A stretch of DNA of 64,000 bases from Cryptomeria japonica (Eukaryota; Streptophyta; Pinopsida; Cupressales; Cupressaceae), in assembly GCF_030272615.1 (NCBI RefSeq), contig NC_081413.1, forward strand, positions 604,128,709 to 604,192,708, written 5' to 3'. How positions within the stretch are numbered: position 1 is the first letter of the stretch; each line of letters opens with the position of its first letter. A program made the position numbers and the translations under genes. Of the stretch, positions 1 through 12,115 are shown one piece after another. The notes below the pieces were generated by a model. That model worked only from the letters and a program-made list of their open reading frames with translations. It had not been told where the DNA came from and did no database searches.

Positions 1-3000
1 TGCTGGTGAGATCAAAAGTGCTGGTGGTAAAGTGGAAGATGCCACAATGATTAGTAAGGTGTTGAGAACCCTGCTACTGGTCTATGCTATCTGAGTTGCA
101 GCTATTTAGGAGCTAAAATCAATTGACAAAACTAAGGTAACCCTTGACTTTATCATTGGTAAGCTTACTACATTTGAATTAAATGATTATGATGGTAGTG
201 TTCAAAAATCTGAATCTGCATTTAGAGCTTCAGTTTCTAACCCATATATGAGGAAAAGTAGAGATTTCAATCACACTTATGAATCTAGATCCAGTGGAGA
301 AGTTGATAATGAAGACAGTTTAGTTGAGCTTGAAGCATTGTTGTCCAAGCGGTTGCCCAGAGGTACCAGTAAGTACAGAGGTAAATTACCTTTGAAATGT
401 TTTGCATGCAACAAGATTGGACACATTGCAACTATCTGTCTTAATTGTGACAATGAGGACAAGCGAGAGAAGTTCAAGAAGTACAAGGGAAAAGGAAAAA
501 GAGATTGTCTTATTGCAATTGATGGTGCTATCATTGATGTGGAATCTGAGGGTGATGCTAATGAAGACATTGTTTTTGTAGCCACTAGAGAGGAGACATC
601 TGACCAGAAAGCATTAGTTTCTCACATGGATAATTATAATGATTGGATAATTGATAGTGGTTCACATCACATGACCAGTGACGGGAGAAAATTTCTTTCT
701 TTGAAGGAATTTGAAGGAAGAGTTGTGAGATTTGGTAATGACTCACCCTACATGGTAAAAGGTAAGGGAACTATTTTTCTTAATGGAAAGAGAAATGCAG
801 ATGATGTCTAATGGGTTGAAGGACTAAAGCACAATCTTTTGATTGTTGCTCAACTCAATGACAAAGGATATCCATTAGAGTTTAAGAATGGTATGTGCAA
901 AATATATGGGAGCAAAGGTGAACTGATTGCAACCGGCAAGCAGACTAAAGGTAACCTGTTTCACCTGAATCCTAAAGTCAACAACTATTTAATTGCTAAA
1001 GTAGATGATAGTTGGCTTTGTCATAGGACATTTTGTCATATAAATTTTGATAACATTGTTAAAGTGAGTAAGTCCAAGAGAGTGAGAGGTTTGCCTCAGT
1101 TGGACAAACTGGTTAATGCTCTATGTAAGGAATGTTAGTTGGGAAAGATGACATCCTCAACTTTTAAGAGCAAATCTCTTTTAGTGGAACATCTTTTAGA
1201 TTTGGTTCATATAGATCTTTGTGGACCAATAAGGACTAAAAGTATTCAAGGTGATAGATATTTTATGATCTTCATTGATGATTGCTCAAGAATGATGTGG
1301 GTCACATTCTTGAAGGATAAACCATAAGCATTTAGTAAGTTCAATGCATTGAGGGCCTTAGCTAAAAAGGAGAGTGGTAAGAAGATAAATTGTCTGAGGA
1401 CTGATCAAGGTGGTGAATTTACTTCTAAAGAATTCACTAGATATTGTGAAGAAAATGATATCAAACATCAACTTTCTGCACCAAGGACACCACAATAGAA
1501 TAATATTGCAGAAAGGAACAACCGTTTAGTTGTTGAAGCTGCTAGAACAGTGTTGATACAAGGAGGTGTAGAAAAAACTTTCTGGAGAGAAACTGCCAGC
1601 TCAGCTATCTACACTATGAATCAAATATTGGTAAAGAGAGGTAAGGAGAAGACTCCTTATAAATACTGGTATCATAGATAACCTAATGTTAGTTATTTTA
1701 AGATATTTGGCAGTAAATGTTTTATTAAGAGAGGTGACTATGTTAGTAAGTTTGAGGCTAAAAGTGATGAAGGTATATTTCTTGGTTACTCCACCAAGAG
1801 TAAGGCCTACAAATGTTATAATAACCGGACACATAGAATCATTGAGAGTGTTGATGTTAAAGTGGATGAGTATCCTGAAGTCTCAAAGGAAACTAGTGTG
1901 GAGAAAAAGGATGAAGATCATTGCATTCTAATTTTGGAACTAGAACCGGTGAAACCTAAAACTGATAAAGGGAATGTTGTTGTACCAGTTTAACTGAAAT
2001 AGTTAGATTTAGAAGAAGTTGATGATAATGAAGAATAAGAACATGAAAATAATGATCATGTTATTCCGAGGTATGTGAGACTCAATCACAATCCTGACCA
2101 AATTATTGGAGATAAGGATGCTGGAGTGTTAACTAGAAGAAGAATTAGAGAAAATTCTTGTATGATCTCCACTATTGAGCCTAGAACTGGTAAGGAAGAA
2201 TTTGGAGGTGATCATTGGATTAAAGCTATGAAGGAGGAGCTTGGTCAAATTGAGAAGAACAACACATGGACCCTAATACCCATAACAATGAATAAAAATG
2301 TGATAGGTACTAAGTGGGTATTTAGGAATAAACTGAATGAAGATGGTGTAGTACTCCGAAACAAAGCTAGAATGGTTTGCAAAGGTTATGCACACAAGAA
2401 GAAGGAGAATATTATGGTGAGAATTTTGCACCAGTTGCTAGACTGGGAGGTGTCGGGACTTTACTTGTATTTGTAGTACATAGGGGATTCAAAGTATATC
2501 AGATGGATGTGAAGTCATCATTTTTTAATGGGATACTGGAAGAAGAAGTATACATTGAGCACCTAGATGGTTATGCTTTAACTGATGAAAAAGACATGGC
2601 ATGAAAATTACACAAGGCACTCTATGGATTAAAGAAAGAACTGAGAGCATGGTATGAGAGGCTTCATTCACACCTGATGAAGATAGGTTTTCAAAGAACC
2701 AGTGATGAGAGCAACATATATCTCAAATCTGAAGGAGATAAGATACTGGTTAGTGAAGTGTTTGTGAATAATATCATATTTGGAGGCAATGATGACATGA
2801 GCAATGATTTTGCAAATGAAATGAAAAAATGAGTTTGAAATGTCTCTAGTGGGAGAGATAAAAAATTTCATAGGCTTGCAAATAAAGAAAATGAAGAGTA
2901 GTATTTTCATCACACAATCTAAATATGTGAAAGAGGTATTAAAGACATTTGGAATGAGTGACTATAAACTAGTTGGGACACCAATGGTTATAGGTTGTAA

Positions 3001-3704
3001 ATTGTCTAAGGAAGATGAAGCCACATCTGTTGTACAAGTCAATAATTGGGAAATTGCACTATGTTGTTCACAGCAAACCGAATATAGCTCGTGCAGTTGG
3101 TCTAGTTGCTATATTTCAGAAGAATCCAAAGGAAACACATTTGATAACAACCAAGAGGATATTCAAATATTTGAAAGGTACTATTGACTATGGATTATGG
3201 TATCCATATGTAGGTAACTTTGACTTGAAGGTGTATACAAATGCAGACTGGGCAGGTAATGTTGATGATAGAAAAAACACAATGGGTGGAGGATTCTTTC
3301 TTGGAGGAAGAATTGTTTCATGGAGTAGCAAGAAGCAAAGTTGTATATCATAGTCTACTGCAGAAGTTGAGTATGTTGTAGCTTATATGAATTGTACCCA
3401 TATTATCTAGATGAGACACATTTTGGAAGGTTTCAAGATGAAGTTTATAGAACCTATATAGCTCTTATGTGACAATACCAATGCCATAAATATTTCCAAT
3501 AATCCTATTTTGCATGCACAAACCAAACATATTGAATTGAAGTATCATTTCTTGAGGGAAAAAGTGCAGAGTAAAGATGTGATATTGGAGCATGTTTCTA
3601 CCAAGGAGCAGCTTGTAGATATCTTTACTAAACCTCTACCTAAGACTACTTTTGAGTATCTCAGAAGTCAACTAGGGGTTGTACCCCTTCATGAGGTCAA
3701 TTGA
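1..3704 (+). pseudogene. Copia gag-pol polyprotein remnant
   Basis: A polyprotein that packages, cleaves, copies and integrates the element; here it is broken by many stops and frameshifts. The reading pieces 248-811, 839-1138, 1139-1327, 2075-2476, 2377-2604, 2840-3187, 3015-3353 and 3510-3704 carry, in order: gag with a CX2CX4HX4C knuckle (398-439, CFACNKIGHIATIC); a protease with a kept DSG triad (653-661); the GAG-pre-integrase block; the integrase core (HIDLCGP near 1208, DQGGEF near 1402, ERNN near 1513); the RT; and the RNase H. Two catalytic sites are lost. The RT YVDD box reads FVNN (2761-2772), and the RNase H YTDADW reads YTNADW (near 3239). The end matches the usual Copia C-terminus (KHIELKYHF, then DIFTKPL). 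It cannot be functional. Confidence 0.9.
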
Positions 3705-4056
3705 GCATGATGTAGAGTACATAATTCACGTAGCTACTTGCAGAATTTTACAACAGGATTCATGTAGAGTGGAGTTATTCCACAAGGGGAGCATCAAGTT
3801 GTAGGTTGTTGATGCTGAACAGTGAAGTTTGACATTGCATGTTTTATATTCACTTTGGCATTGTTGTCAAAGGGGAATAAGGACTATGTTATTATGGGAA
3901 GAAGAATTGTATGACTGACAGAGAGAAGATCTACAACCAGTTACAAGATGAAGAAAAGGAGAGTACATAGTAAAATATAAACCGAGATTCCTATTCACAA
4001 TCATAGCAATCAAGGGTATTGATATTTGTATTGCCATCAATGCCAAAAGGGGAGAT
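3705..4056 (+). other. Copia 3' untranslated segment and polypurine tract
   Basis: No open frame. The segment ends in a purine-rich tract (AAAAGGGGAGAT, 4045-4056) directly before the LTR start TGTTGG, the position where plus-strand DNA synthesis is primed in LTR elements. The phrase before it (gccatcaatgccaaa) recurs before the 3' LTR of the Copia element at 55248, in line with the shared clade. Confidence 0.65.
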
Positions 4057-5449
4057 TGTTGGCATTTACATGAAGATTACATTAATGAAATATTATGTTG
4101 TCATTGATGTCAACTAACTCGTAATGATGTTGTTATAATGTTGTTTTGTAATCAGAAGAAAGAGCTAGTGAAGGGAACTGCAACCAATAGGTGAGTTTGT
4201 CATGGAAACCGGTATTGCTAAGTAATGGAGAGTTGAACCGGTAAACCCTACCTATTGATATGATAAACCCTAACCAATGAAGTTTGGTGAATCGGTTGTA
4301 TTGGTTTATGATTTGATGATGAGTAGTAATGATTATGAAACGTATACATGTTGTATGAGAAGCGTTTCAAATGATTTTTGGCACATAGAGATAATGGTTT
4401 TTATCTTGGGACTTAGAAAGTTCATTTCATGTAATGCAAACTGTGTGATGAGTTACTGAGTTTAATGAACCAGTGATCAAGGAGTGGTCGAGGCTATCTT
4501 GAATGATGTACGAAGATTATTATGTAATCCAATGGTCATACTTGAACTGATTTGTTTGTAATCTCTATGAGATAATTAGGTTTTTGTTGTGTTATTGACC
4601 TATTGTTTTGTTTATAAGGTCGACGAGTTGTTTTTGTTGAAGAGTTGGCAATTTGTAAGTTGAGAGCGAGAGTGTAGTTACCGAATCAGATGATGTATCT
4701 ATAGTTTGTGTAAAGCAAGATAGGAGGATGAAAAGGATCTGAACCAGCAAGTGTAGTTCTATTGAAATAAGTCAGCAAACCCCTATTGTTTTCTAACAAT
4801 TACAACAGTTAAATCCCCTAACTGGGTAATCTCTAACAAGCTTAGTGTTATTCAAATCTTCTAACCAGGTGGTCCATTAGCTTGGATTGAAAATCCTCTA
4901 CCAAGGTTACTCCTCACAGGGTATTGCTTCTAATAGGGCATTATAGTCAATCCCTTAACTGGGTGGTCCCTAACAGGATCTGTTCTTAACAAGACTTTTG
5001 TAAACCTTTAATAGGCTTGGCTCCTAATAGGGTGAACTTCAAAAGAGTTCAGAATACTTGTGGGTATTCATCCCCACCATGGGTTTTCCCTTTTGGGTTT
5101 CCATGTCAAAAATGTTGTGTCAAGTGGTGAATTTTTTTGTGGTTATGTTTACTATGGTTGAATTGCTTAACTGCTAAATCCACTTTGATATGTTATGTTA
5201 ACCGGCATCAATCTGAAATGAATTTTTACTTATGTTGGTAAAGTATTTAGATGTTTGTATGTTTCAAGTTGTTTTACTATTGGTATGTTATAACAATCAA
5301 CCGGTTTAACTTGACAGTGATATTGTATCTTGTCATTTTAAAGTTTTTTTTGAGAGCTTGATTATGAGATTGGTGAATATTTATATCAATTTTCTATCTA
5401 CCGATTCACCCTCCCCCTCTCAATAGTTGACCAGATCCTTATTCTTTCA
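4057..5449 (+). repeat. 3' LTR of the first Copia element
   Basis: Starts TGTTGGCA after a polypurine tract and runs to about 5449. Near its end (5407-5420) it carries the ACCGATTCACCC plus C-rich block that marks the U5 end of all the Copia-type LTRs in this window. The exact 3' end is uncertain because the terminal CCTAACA or CCAACA seen in its relatives is degraded here. No gene lies within it; short open frames such as 4277-4459 are chance. Confidence 0.7.
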
Positions 5450-5460
5450 TCATACCATCA

Positions 5461-7870
5461 ATGTTTGAAAAATAGTTACATAGATTACTTTTTGATATCA
5501 CTTCTTAGAAAATTAAAATAAGATAATAGAGGTTAAGGGGAAACAATTTTTGGAAATTTAGAGCATATATATTTGATTTATAACATTTACAAACATTATT
5601 AAAAAATCTATAAAATAGTTCTACTTGCTATTGTTTATGCTCTTTTTTGGGTTGCTAGATCTATTCACCTTCCTATAGTTGTTTTACTACTCTACATATT
5701 GTTGGCATATGGACACTCCAATGAGACATTGTGTGTGATTGAAGGTTTTCTCATTTATGGCAACCTTGCAATCCTATGGCATCGGCAAGACATCATATCG
5801 ACAAAGCATTACACAAGTAAGATAGTGCACCAGCATCAAAACAAGATCACTCTACACTGGCACCGACATAGAAGAAAAGATGTATACTGGCATAGAGGCC
5901 GACAGGATTCTTGATATGTAATATTTTGATTATTATTGTAAGCCGACTTAGCAAATTGTAAAATGACTCTTGTATATAAAAGAGATCATTGTAGACATTT
6001 AGAAGAGTAAGGAAGCGAGCATAAAGAAAATTATTAGGTAGACCTAATGTGCGAATTATAGGTCAAGGATATATGTAAAGAACAGAGTTAGAACTGGTAC
6101 TGAATCTGGCATTGGAGATGCTATTGTAAAGCAGTACAAGTCTTTGGATTAGTATAATCCTCATTGTAAGTCAGTGTGACTTCTCATTGAGCAGTGAGCT
6201 CTAGGTAGTTGGCCTTCTTGCATGTGTAGGCCCCTATTGTAAGTAATATTCTCTTATTGGCTAGTAAGTGAATATTGTGGGTCACAAATCCCACCGAGGT
6301 TTTTCCCACACCGGGTTTCCTCATTAAACATCTTGTGTTATGGTGTTCTTTTCATGTGGATGTTTCTGATTCTATTTATTGCATTAATTCTTGCATACTG
6401 GTATACTGCTATTTTATGTTCTGCATGTTTTAATTTAAGAAATACTACTCACCGTTTAGATACTGATTCACCCCCCCCTCTCAGTATCTGTGGGAATCCT
6501 AAGACATATACTTTGGGAGTTGTCAATGTGTTCTTCTATGTAGTTGTCTCTATTGTATGTCAACTCTCTTATATCCTCCATATTTTTCTTCTACTGACTA
6601 TTTCTCTATTCTTCCTTCTTTTTTATAATCTTTTTGGTTCCCCCCTATTAGTAATTAATTTTCTTGTAAAATTATTTTCTATTGAAATAACATCCAAGTT
6701 TAAGTGTCATGATTTTAGTCTCTAAAAAATAAAATAAAAATTGTGAAATTTGTAAGATGGGATGTTTCCAAATCTAAGTTATTTTGGGTCGGAACAAAAT
6801 GACATATCAAAAACTTAATTATTTGACTCAATTTTATTGAATTCCAGCAAACCCCTTGCTCTATAGTCTATTTCATGCTCATTATACACTTTTGGAGATG
6901 AACAATGCATTTTCAAAGCTCTCTAAAGTTGACTATATATGAATTCTAGAGATAACTATGAAGGCTCTAGATATTTTACCACTATATCCATGATTCCTAA
7001 CTTAATTATTTAACATTCAAAACCTTCTTTCAAGATTGGCTTGTTGAAAATATATACATGCTCCCTTATGAAATGATAGTGGATCTCAACAAGCTTTCTT
7101 CGTCCATGTAAATCAATATTTCGCACCAAAAATATTAATAATATATTATCATAATATATAGTTGTATCATTTTATTGTTCCTCTTTGAAGTCTACTTAGA
7201 TCCTTTAATGTCAAATAGCTTAACATGTTGCTACATTCACTACAATATACTTAGCTTCTATTATGAAAATAAAAACTATGGATTTATTCTTAGATGTCCA
7301 TGAAACATCTTATAATCCCATGTGGACGCATCCTAATGTTCTCTTCCTATCAACTAATTTTCTTATCCAATTACTATTGATATATACAACTAGCCTAAAC
7401 AATTGGTACCATAGATAATATCATAGTTGTTGGTACCATTTTTCATATCTTAGGATTCTCATACCTACATGCCAATCTATATCCCTTAATTTCTCTCTAA
7501 ATCTAGATAATAATATTACTAGATGCATTATGCCAAGTATTTCTATTAAATCTATTACACAAGTACAACTATGCTCATGTATAGACTTGGGTTTACACTA
7601 TTTTTGAGATATTCCTTTTTTTTTACAAGTATGGCTATTGGTATTGGTGTAGACTTATTTTTTAGCATTCATTACCTCTTAAAAAAACTGCATATTAAAT
7701 TTTAGAAATAAAAATACCACGATACACATGTTTATCTCAATGCCATGGAAATGTGTTACTAGACATAAGTTTATCGTTTTAGACTTTCTATTCATATCTT
7801 TAAAATAAAAAGTGAGGGAGTTATTATTTCCTATAAAAATTAAATCATTTATCTCCTAAATATGTTTAAT
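5461..7870 (-). mobile_element. Antisense Copia RT/RNase H remnant, copy 1 (split by a solo LTR)
   Basis: The minus strand of 6900-7870 translates, with breaks, into Copia motifs. From right to left these are the RT active-site surroundings (DLIFIGNN near 7845-7822), the block ending in a GIEINM-like string, the RNase H piece that resembles YTDSDWAGxxDDRKSTSGY (near 7400-7340), the TEAEYIA-like block (near 7280-7250) and the KHIEIRYHFIREHV-like end (near 7100-7050). The piece 5461-5699 is the downstream end of the same element: it matches 22790-23036 base by base with many substitutions. The 805-bp solo LTR at 5700-6504 separates the two parts, and they rejoin cleanly at the CATAT duplication. 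A second copy lies at 22790-23036 plus 37595-38905. It is very old, with no open frame. Confidence 0.75.
5700..6504 (+). mobile_element. Solo LTR of a Copia-type element, target duplication CATAT
   Basis: Begins TGTTGGCA and ends CCTAAGA, probably a mutated CCTAACA. It is flanked by CATAT at 5695-5699 and 6505-6509. It holds the same late-LTR blocks as the LTRs at 24811 and 49693: a 'gagctctagg' block with a 'tgcatgtg(c/t)aggcccc' string, then 'gtgggtcacaaatcccacc', then a TTCACCCCC tract. There is no internal region or second LTR, so this is the usual product of LTR-LTR recombination. The open frame at 6333-6725 spans the LTR end and is not a gene. Confidence 0.88.
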
Positions 7871-10800
7871 GAGGTATGTGTGCCAACTAAAAATCTAATA
7901 AATCTTGGGAATGAGACTATTAGTAATTCTTATTTAGGATCTGATCTTTATGATATTGTGATTGTCTATGATTATATGTTGTTGCTTTAGGCGGATAGCC
8001 TCTTTCAAGAGGGTTGTGTTTCTGGTTTAAGTAATTATGATAATTTGCTATGTGGTTAGCTTCTTAAACTTTTTGGGCTTCTAGTTGTGTGATGTTAGTT
8101 TTTGTTCTATTGCTACTCTATTTTTCTACTTGATGTTTTATCATTGTGAGAGATTAGGGCCCTATTCCCTGCTTAAGTAATAAAAAATAATTAAATTATC
8201 ACAATGACCTTCCTTCATGTAGAGTATGGGTTCATCACTACTCTAACTAAAATTATTTCTCAACAAATATGAGCCAATTATATTATACTATAATTAAGAT
8301 ACTTGCTTCAACCTATAGATGAATTTATTTAGCCTATACATTTCATTTTCTTATCTTGGGACATCATAGTGAAGTAGATATTCAACATAAATTTCTTTAT
8401 TTTTCTCTCCATTTAGGAATGTATATTTTATATACATTTTGTAGTCCTTCCACTTATGCTTAACTACTATGACTAGGAGTATTCACATGCTTTCCATTCT
8501 TATTATGAGATCATATGCCCTATCATTATCTCTTCCAAGTTTCTCTATGTATCCTTTTATGACAAACATTACTTTATTCCTTTCATTTATGGCTCCATTC
8601 TTCTAAAGATCAATGGGATGAACTAAAAGAACTTATATTACAATTTAAATCTCAGCTTAGTCACTAGGATAGCATCAAGCCACTAATATTTAAGACTTTA
8701 TCATTCCATCATTATCTACATTCAAATAATCCAAGCATAAATTTATTTACATTATTTTAGTGTGAATTGCTTACTAGATCTCTACAAGATCATTAAATTA
8801 TCACACCCCTAAAAGAATTAGATTTAGAAACATCTTTAGAAAACTTTGCATTTCTATTCTACCTATAATCATGTATATCATCAACTTTTGAATTGTGTTC
8901 ATGTTATTGTGTATACTACCTAGGAAGACATTTTATCTTGTAATTGATTTTTTTATCTACTTGAATGAGGTTTTAGCTCTTAAAAATTAGTAAATCAGCA
9001 CAACAAAGACTACTAATAAATCCTTGGACTAATTTAATACAGACTTGGCCTATTTAAACCTCAATGGATACCATCTTAAGTCTAATAGAGCCCAAAAATG
9101 AACAATTATTGCCCTCTCTTATGAAATTTCCTATTGCTTTCCACTATTTAATCATAAATGCTATTTTATCTTTAGTTATCTTCCATAGGTTCAATTATTG
9201 GTATTTTCTTTAAAAGTTATGAAGCAATAGCTTTGAGACCTAATGCATATAAAAAGATGGAAATTATATTATATTTATACATAATTAGTTTTGAAGTTTA
9301 ATTATTAGTAAATACAATCAAATGTGCAACATTAAGGGTCTGAATTTCTAATTAGAATTATGAGATTCTAGTAATTTTCACAAATAACAATCCATAACTT
9401 CCTATATTGAAACTTTGTTTGAGTGGGATTATAAATAGAGGTGGTTATTTAGAAAATTCATTCAATATCATCTAGAAATGATAGAGTATATTTGCTCTAG
9501 TACTAATAATTGTGACATGGTTTCTAAGTTCAATGCATATCCTAGTCAAAGAGATTCAATTAGGTTATAAAGGTGGAAGGTTTTATTAATGATTGATATT
9601 CAATAATAAATAAAAAAGGGTGTGAAATATAGATAAACTATTAGATAATATGAAAAACTTAGAATTAATAACAAAATTGTATTATGCTTAAATATGTTTA
9701 TAGCCCCCAATAGGAACATAAAGAAGAACATGGGTGTAAATAGAAAGGAAAAAGTTGAAGAAAAGGTTTCCAAATTGAAGGAGATTTAGAGGACCCTTAT
9801 GAGCAACATTCAAGAAATCATTGATTATTGCAAGGACTTAATAAAAAATGAACTACTACCATTCAAGTGTTGTAGAAGGAACTCTTGAGAAGAAAAGATA
9901 AGTGGATGAGAAGGGATGTGATGCTCTCAAACCAAGGTTGCCTCTTGCAGCAAGTGCACAAAAGACTAAATCATATGTAAGAGAATCCTTGCTTTCCCAA
10001 TTGGGCTAATATTTGTGTTGGTTGCTCTACCTTGTTAAGGGAGGTATGTTTTAAAGACCGTCTAGAATTCTTACAAAAAGAATTGTAGGCCATTAAGGGT
10101 GTGATGTCTCTTAATGAAATTTAGCTATTTGCTAGTTTTTAGCTAGCTTTTAAGTTTTTTATTGCATTTGTTCTAGTTTTCTAATTTAGTTTTTGCTAAT
10201 CTCATGTCTTGTGAGATTTGTCTCTTTTGCCTTGATGGGTAACTTGTAATGGGTTTGAATGCTTCCTATACTTATCTAATAAAAATTATATATACACAAC
10301 TTCTAAGAATAGATAGCTATTCATTTAGCTTTCCTCAATACTTTAAATGCCTAGTCTACAATCAATGTGCATTTACATAATTTTATCATAGGGAAGGAAT
10401 AAGATGCATTAATTATCATATTCTTGTTAAACTATCTCAACTACTTAAAATCACTTGGACATATCAAGCTTTATTATACTAATAATGTAGAATTACAACT
10501 TTCTGTTTAGAATGTATATTCTGATTAGAACAATGATTTTACTAATAATGTCACAGAGACTATCATCCAACACTTAAAAATAGATTCTCATAACCAAAAC
10601 TATTTTAAATAGGAATTATGCTACACATTTAAATATATATCATAATAGAACTTCTAGCGAAAAGATCCAGCTATGAGAAAGGAATAATTATTGCGATCTA
10701 TTTACAATTTGTAACTTAAATATTCTCCTAATTTAGGCAAACTAATAGAATTCCCTCACTATCTATAATAGGTTAGGTAATAAAAATATAGAAACGCGTT

Positions 10801-11556
10801 TCGCCTACCACTCATGGTTGTGTACATTTTGGGGCTAAATTCTCAGCTTCAATTTTAGATTGAACTAACGTTCAATGGAAGTTTGACATGTACGCTACAA
10901 ATGATGGACAAAATCTACTGCTATTTGGAATCTGTACCAGTCATTGAATGTAAAAATCTAATGCACCTTACTATAATGATAAGAACAAAATCGCATTATT
11001 AGAATATGAGACTAGAAAAAGTGATTTATGTGGTTGAATATTGTAATTTGAGACATCATTGAAGAAATTTTAACAAGTTATTGACAAATTAAAAAAATTA
11101 CTGAAAGATTGAAAAACGTATGTATATATGGTGCACGAAGAGTTGAGTGCCAATAGGACAGTAACAAATGAAGAAATAACCCTTGCTTTCTATGCTCAAA
11201 GTTTGGTGAAGACATTTGTAAGCTCCTCATTAATTTGTGTATAAAGTAGCTCAATTCCCTTATTGAGTACTTCATGAATTAAATTAATATGTAATTCAAT
11301 TTGCCTTGTGTGAACATGGACCATTAAATTCTTAGATGTCTTCAAAACACTTTGATCATCACAATACATATGTGTGGGATTAAGTTATGACTATTGAAGA
11401 TTCTCAAAACGTTGTCAAAGTCATATTATCACAAATATGTTTGCAACATTTGATTCATTCTTACAACTGCACAAAACAATAGTGGATGCAATACTAAAAT
11501 AGTAACAAAAAGTTTATTTTGTAAAGTATATGAAATGTAGCTGATCTGAATATAAG
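7871..11556. other. Intergenic DNA, no gene recognised; two possible LINE-like tails
   Basis: AT-rich sequence without a sustained open frame on either strand. Two stretches resemble the 3' ends of old non-LTR elements. About 8070-8200 ends in a short motif before an A-rich run (taataaaaaataat), and about 10080-10290 is T/G-rich and ends near 'aataaaaattat'. I see no reverse transcriptase or target duplication next to either, so this is only a suggestion. Nothing else could be supported. Confidence 0.3.
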
Positions 11557-12115
11557 TGTAGACACCTAAAATGAGCTTTTAATTAGATAAATATGTTATT
11601 TATTTAATTAATTAATTCATTAGCCTCTTCCACTATTAATTAAATAAATATTTTAATTATTTAATTTGTTTAGTCTTTCCTCTATTAATTAAATAAATAC
11701 TTTTATTTATTTAATTAATACAAATTTACATTTTTCTTCTTATCCAAATGACAACATGTCTCGCTAAATTACCTACTCTTTAATCTTGCCCCTTCATTTC
11801 AATTTAATCTTTTAATACTATTCATTCTTATCCTTCACCCTTCCACGTCTTAATCTCCTTCCTTGATCTTTACCTACCATCAAATCTTATTGATTCCCTT
11901 TCACCTATGTGATCTTGGTCATTCATCTTTTAATTTCTTAATCTAAACCCTTGATTCTCTTGGATATTTCTATAAAAAAAGTTTTCTCCTTCCATTTTGT
12001 CATCCATAATCAAGCAATCATACTTACATTTTTTTCTAACACACATCCTCACAATCATACATCATATATATAGATTTGGATGAAGAATAGATTCTAATAT
12101 TCCTTGAAAAGAAAG
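11557..12115 (+). repeat. Probable LTR fragment of a Gypsy-type element
   Basis: Begins TGTAGACACCTAAAATGAGC, a start typical of plant Gypsy LTRs (family knowledge, from memory). It continues with three runs of TTAATTAAATAAATA-like sequence (11580-11730), then a long C/T-rich stretch and a TATA-like 'tatttctataaaaaa' (near 11965). No partner LTR with this start was found in the window. The 3' limit is a guess. It could equally be unrelated low-complexity DNA. Confidence 0.4.

Larger units (their letters stand above)
1..5449 (+). mobile_element. Ty1/Copia LTR retrotransposon, 5' part outside the window, degenerate
   Basis: The window opens inside the gag gene of a Copia-type element. Gag, protease, integrase, reverse transcriptase and RNase H follow in Copia order up to 3704. 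Then come about 350 bases of untranslated sequence, a purine-rich tract and a 3' LTR. The 5' LTR and the primer site lie upstream of base 1, so the target-site duplication cannot be checked. Domain sequences resemble the Copia element at 49693-56316, for example in the gag zinc knuckle and the start of the RT, so the two belong to one clade. Their LTR starts differ, so they are separate families. The right end at about 5449 is an estimate, from the position of the C-rich block that lies near the end of related LTRs. Confidence 0.85.

Noticed and set aside
6333-6725. Plus-strand frame of 130 codons with hydrophobic segments
   Set aside because: It spans the end of the solo LTR and the adjoining remnant, so it is a chance product of the junction.
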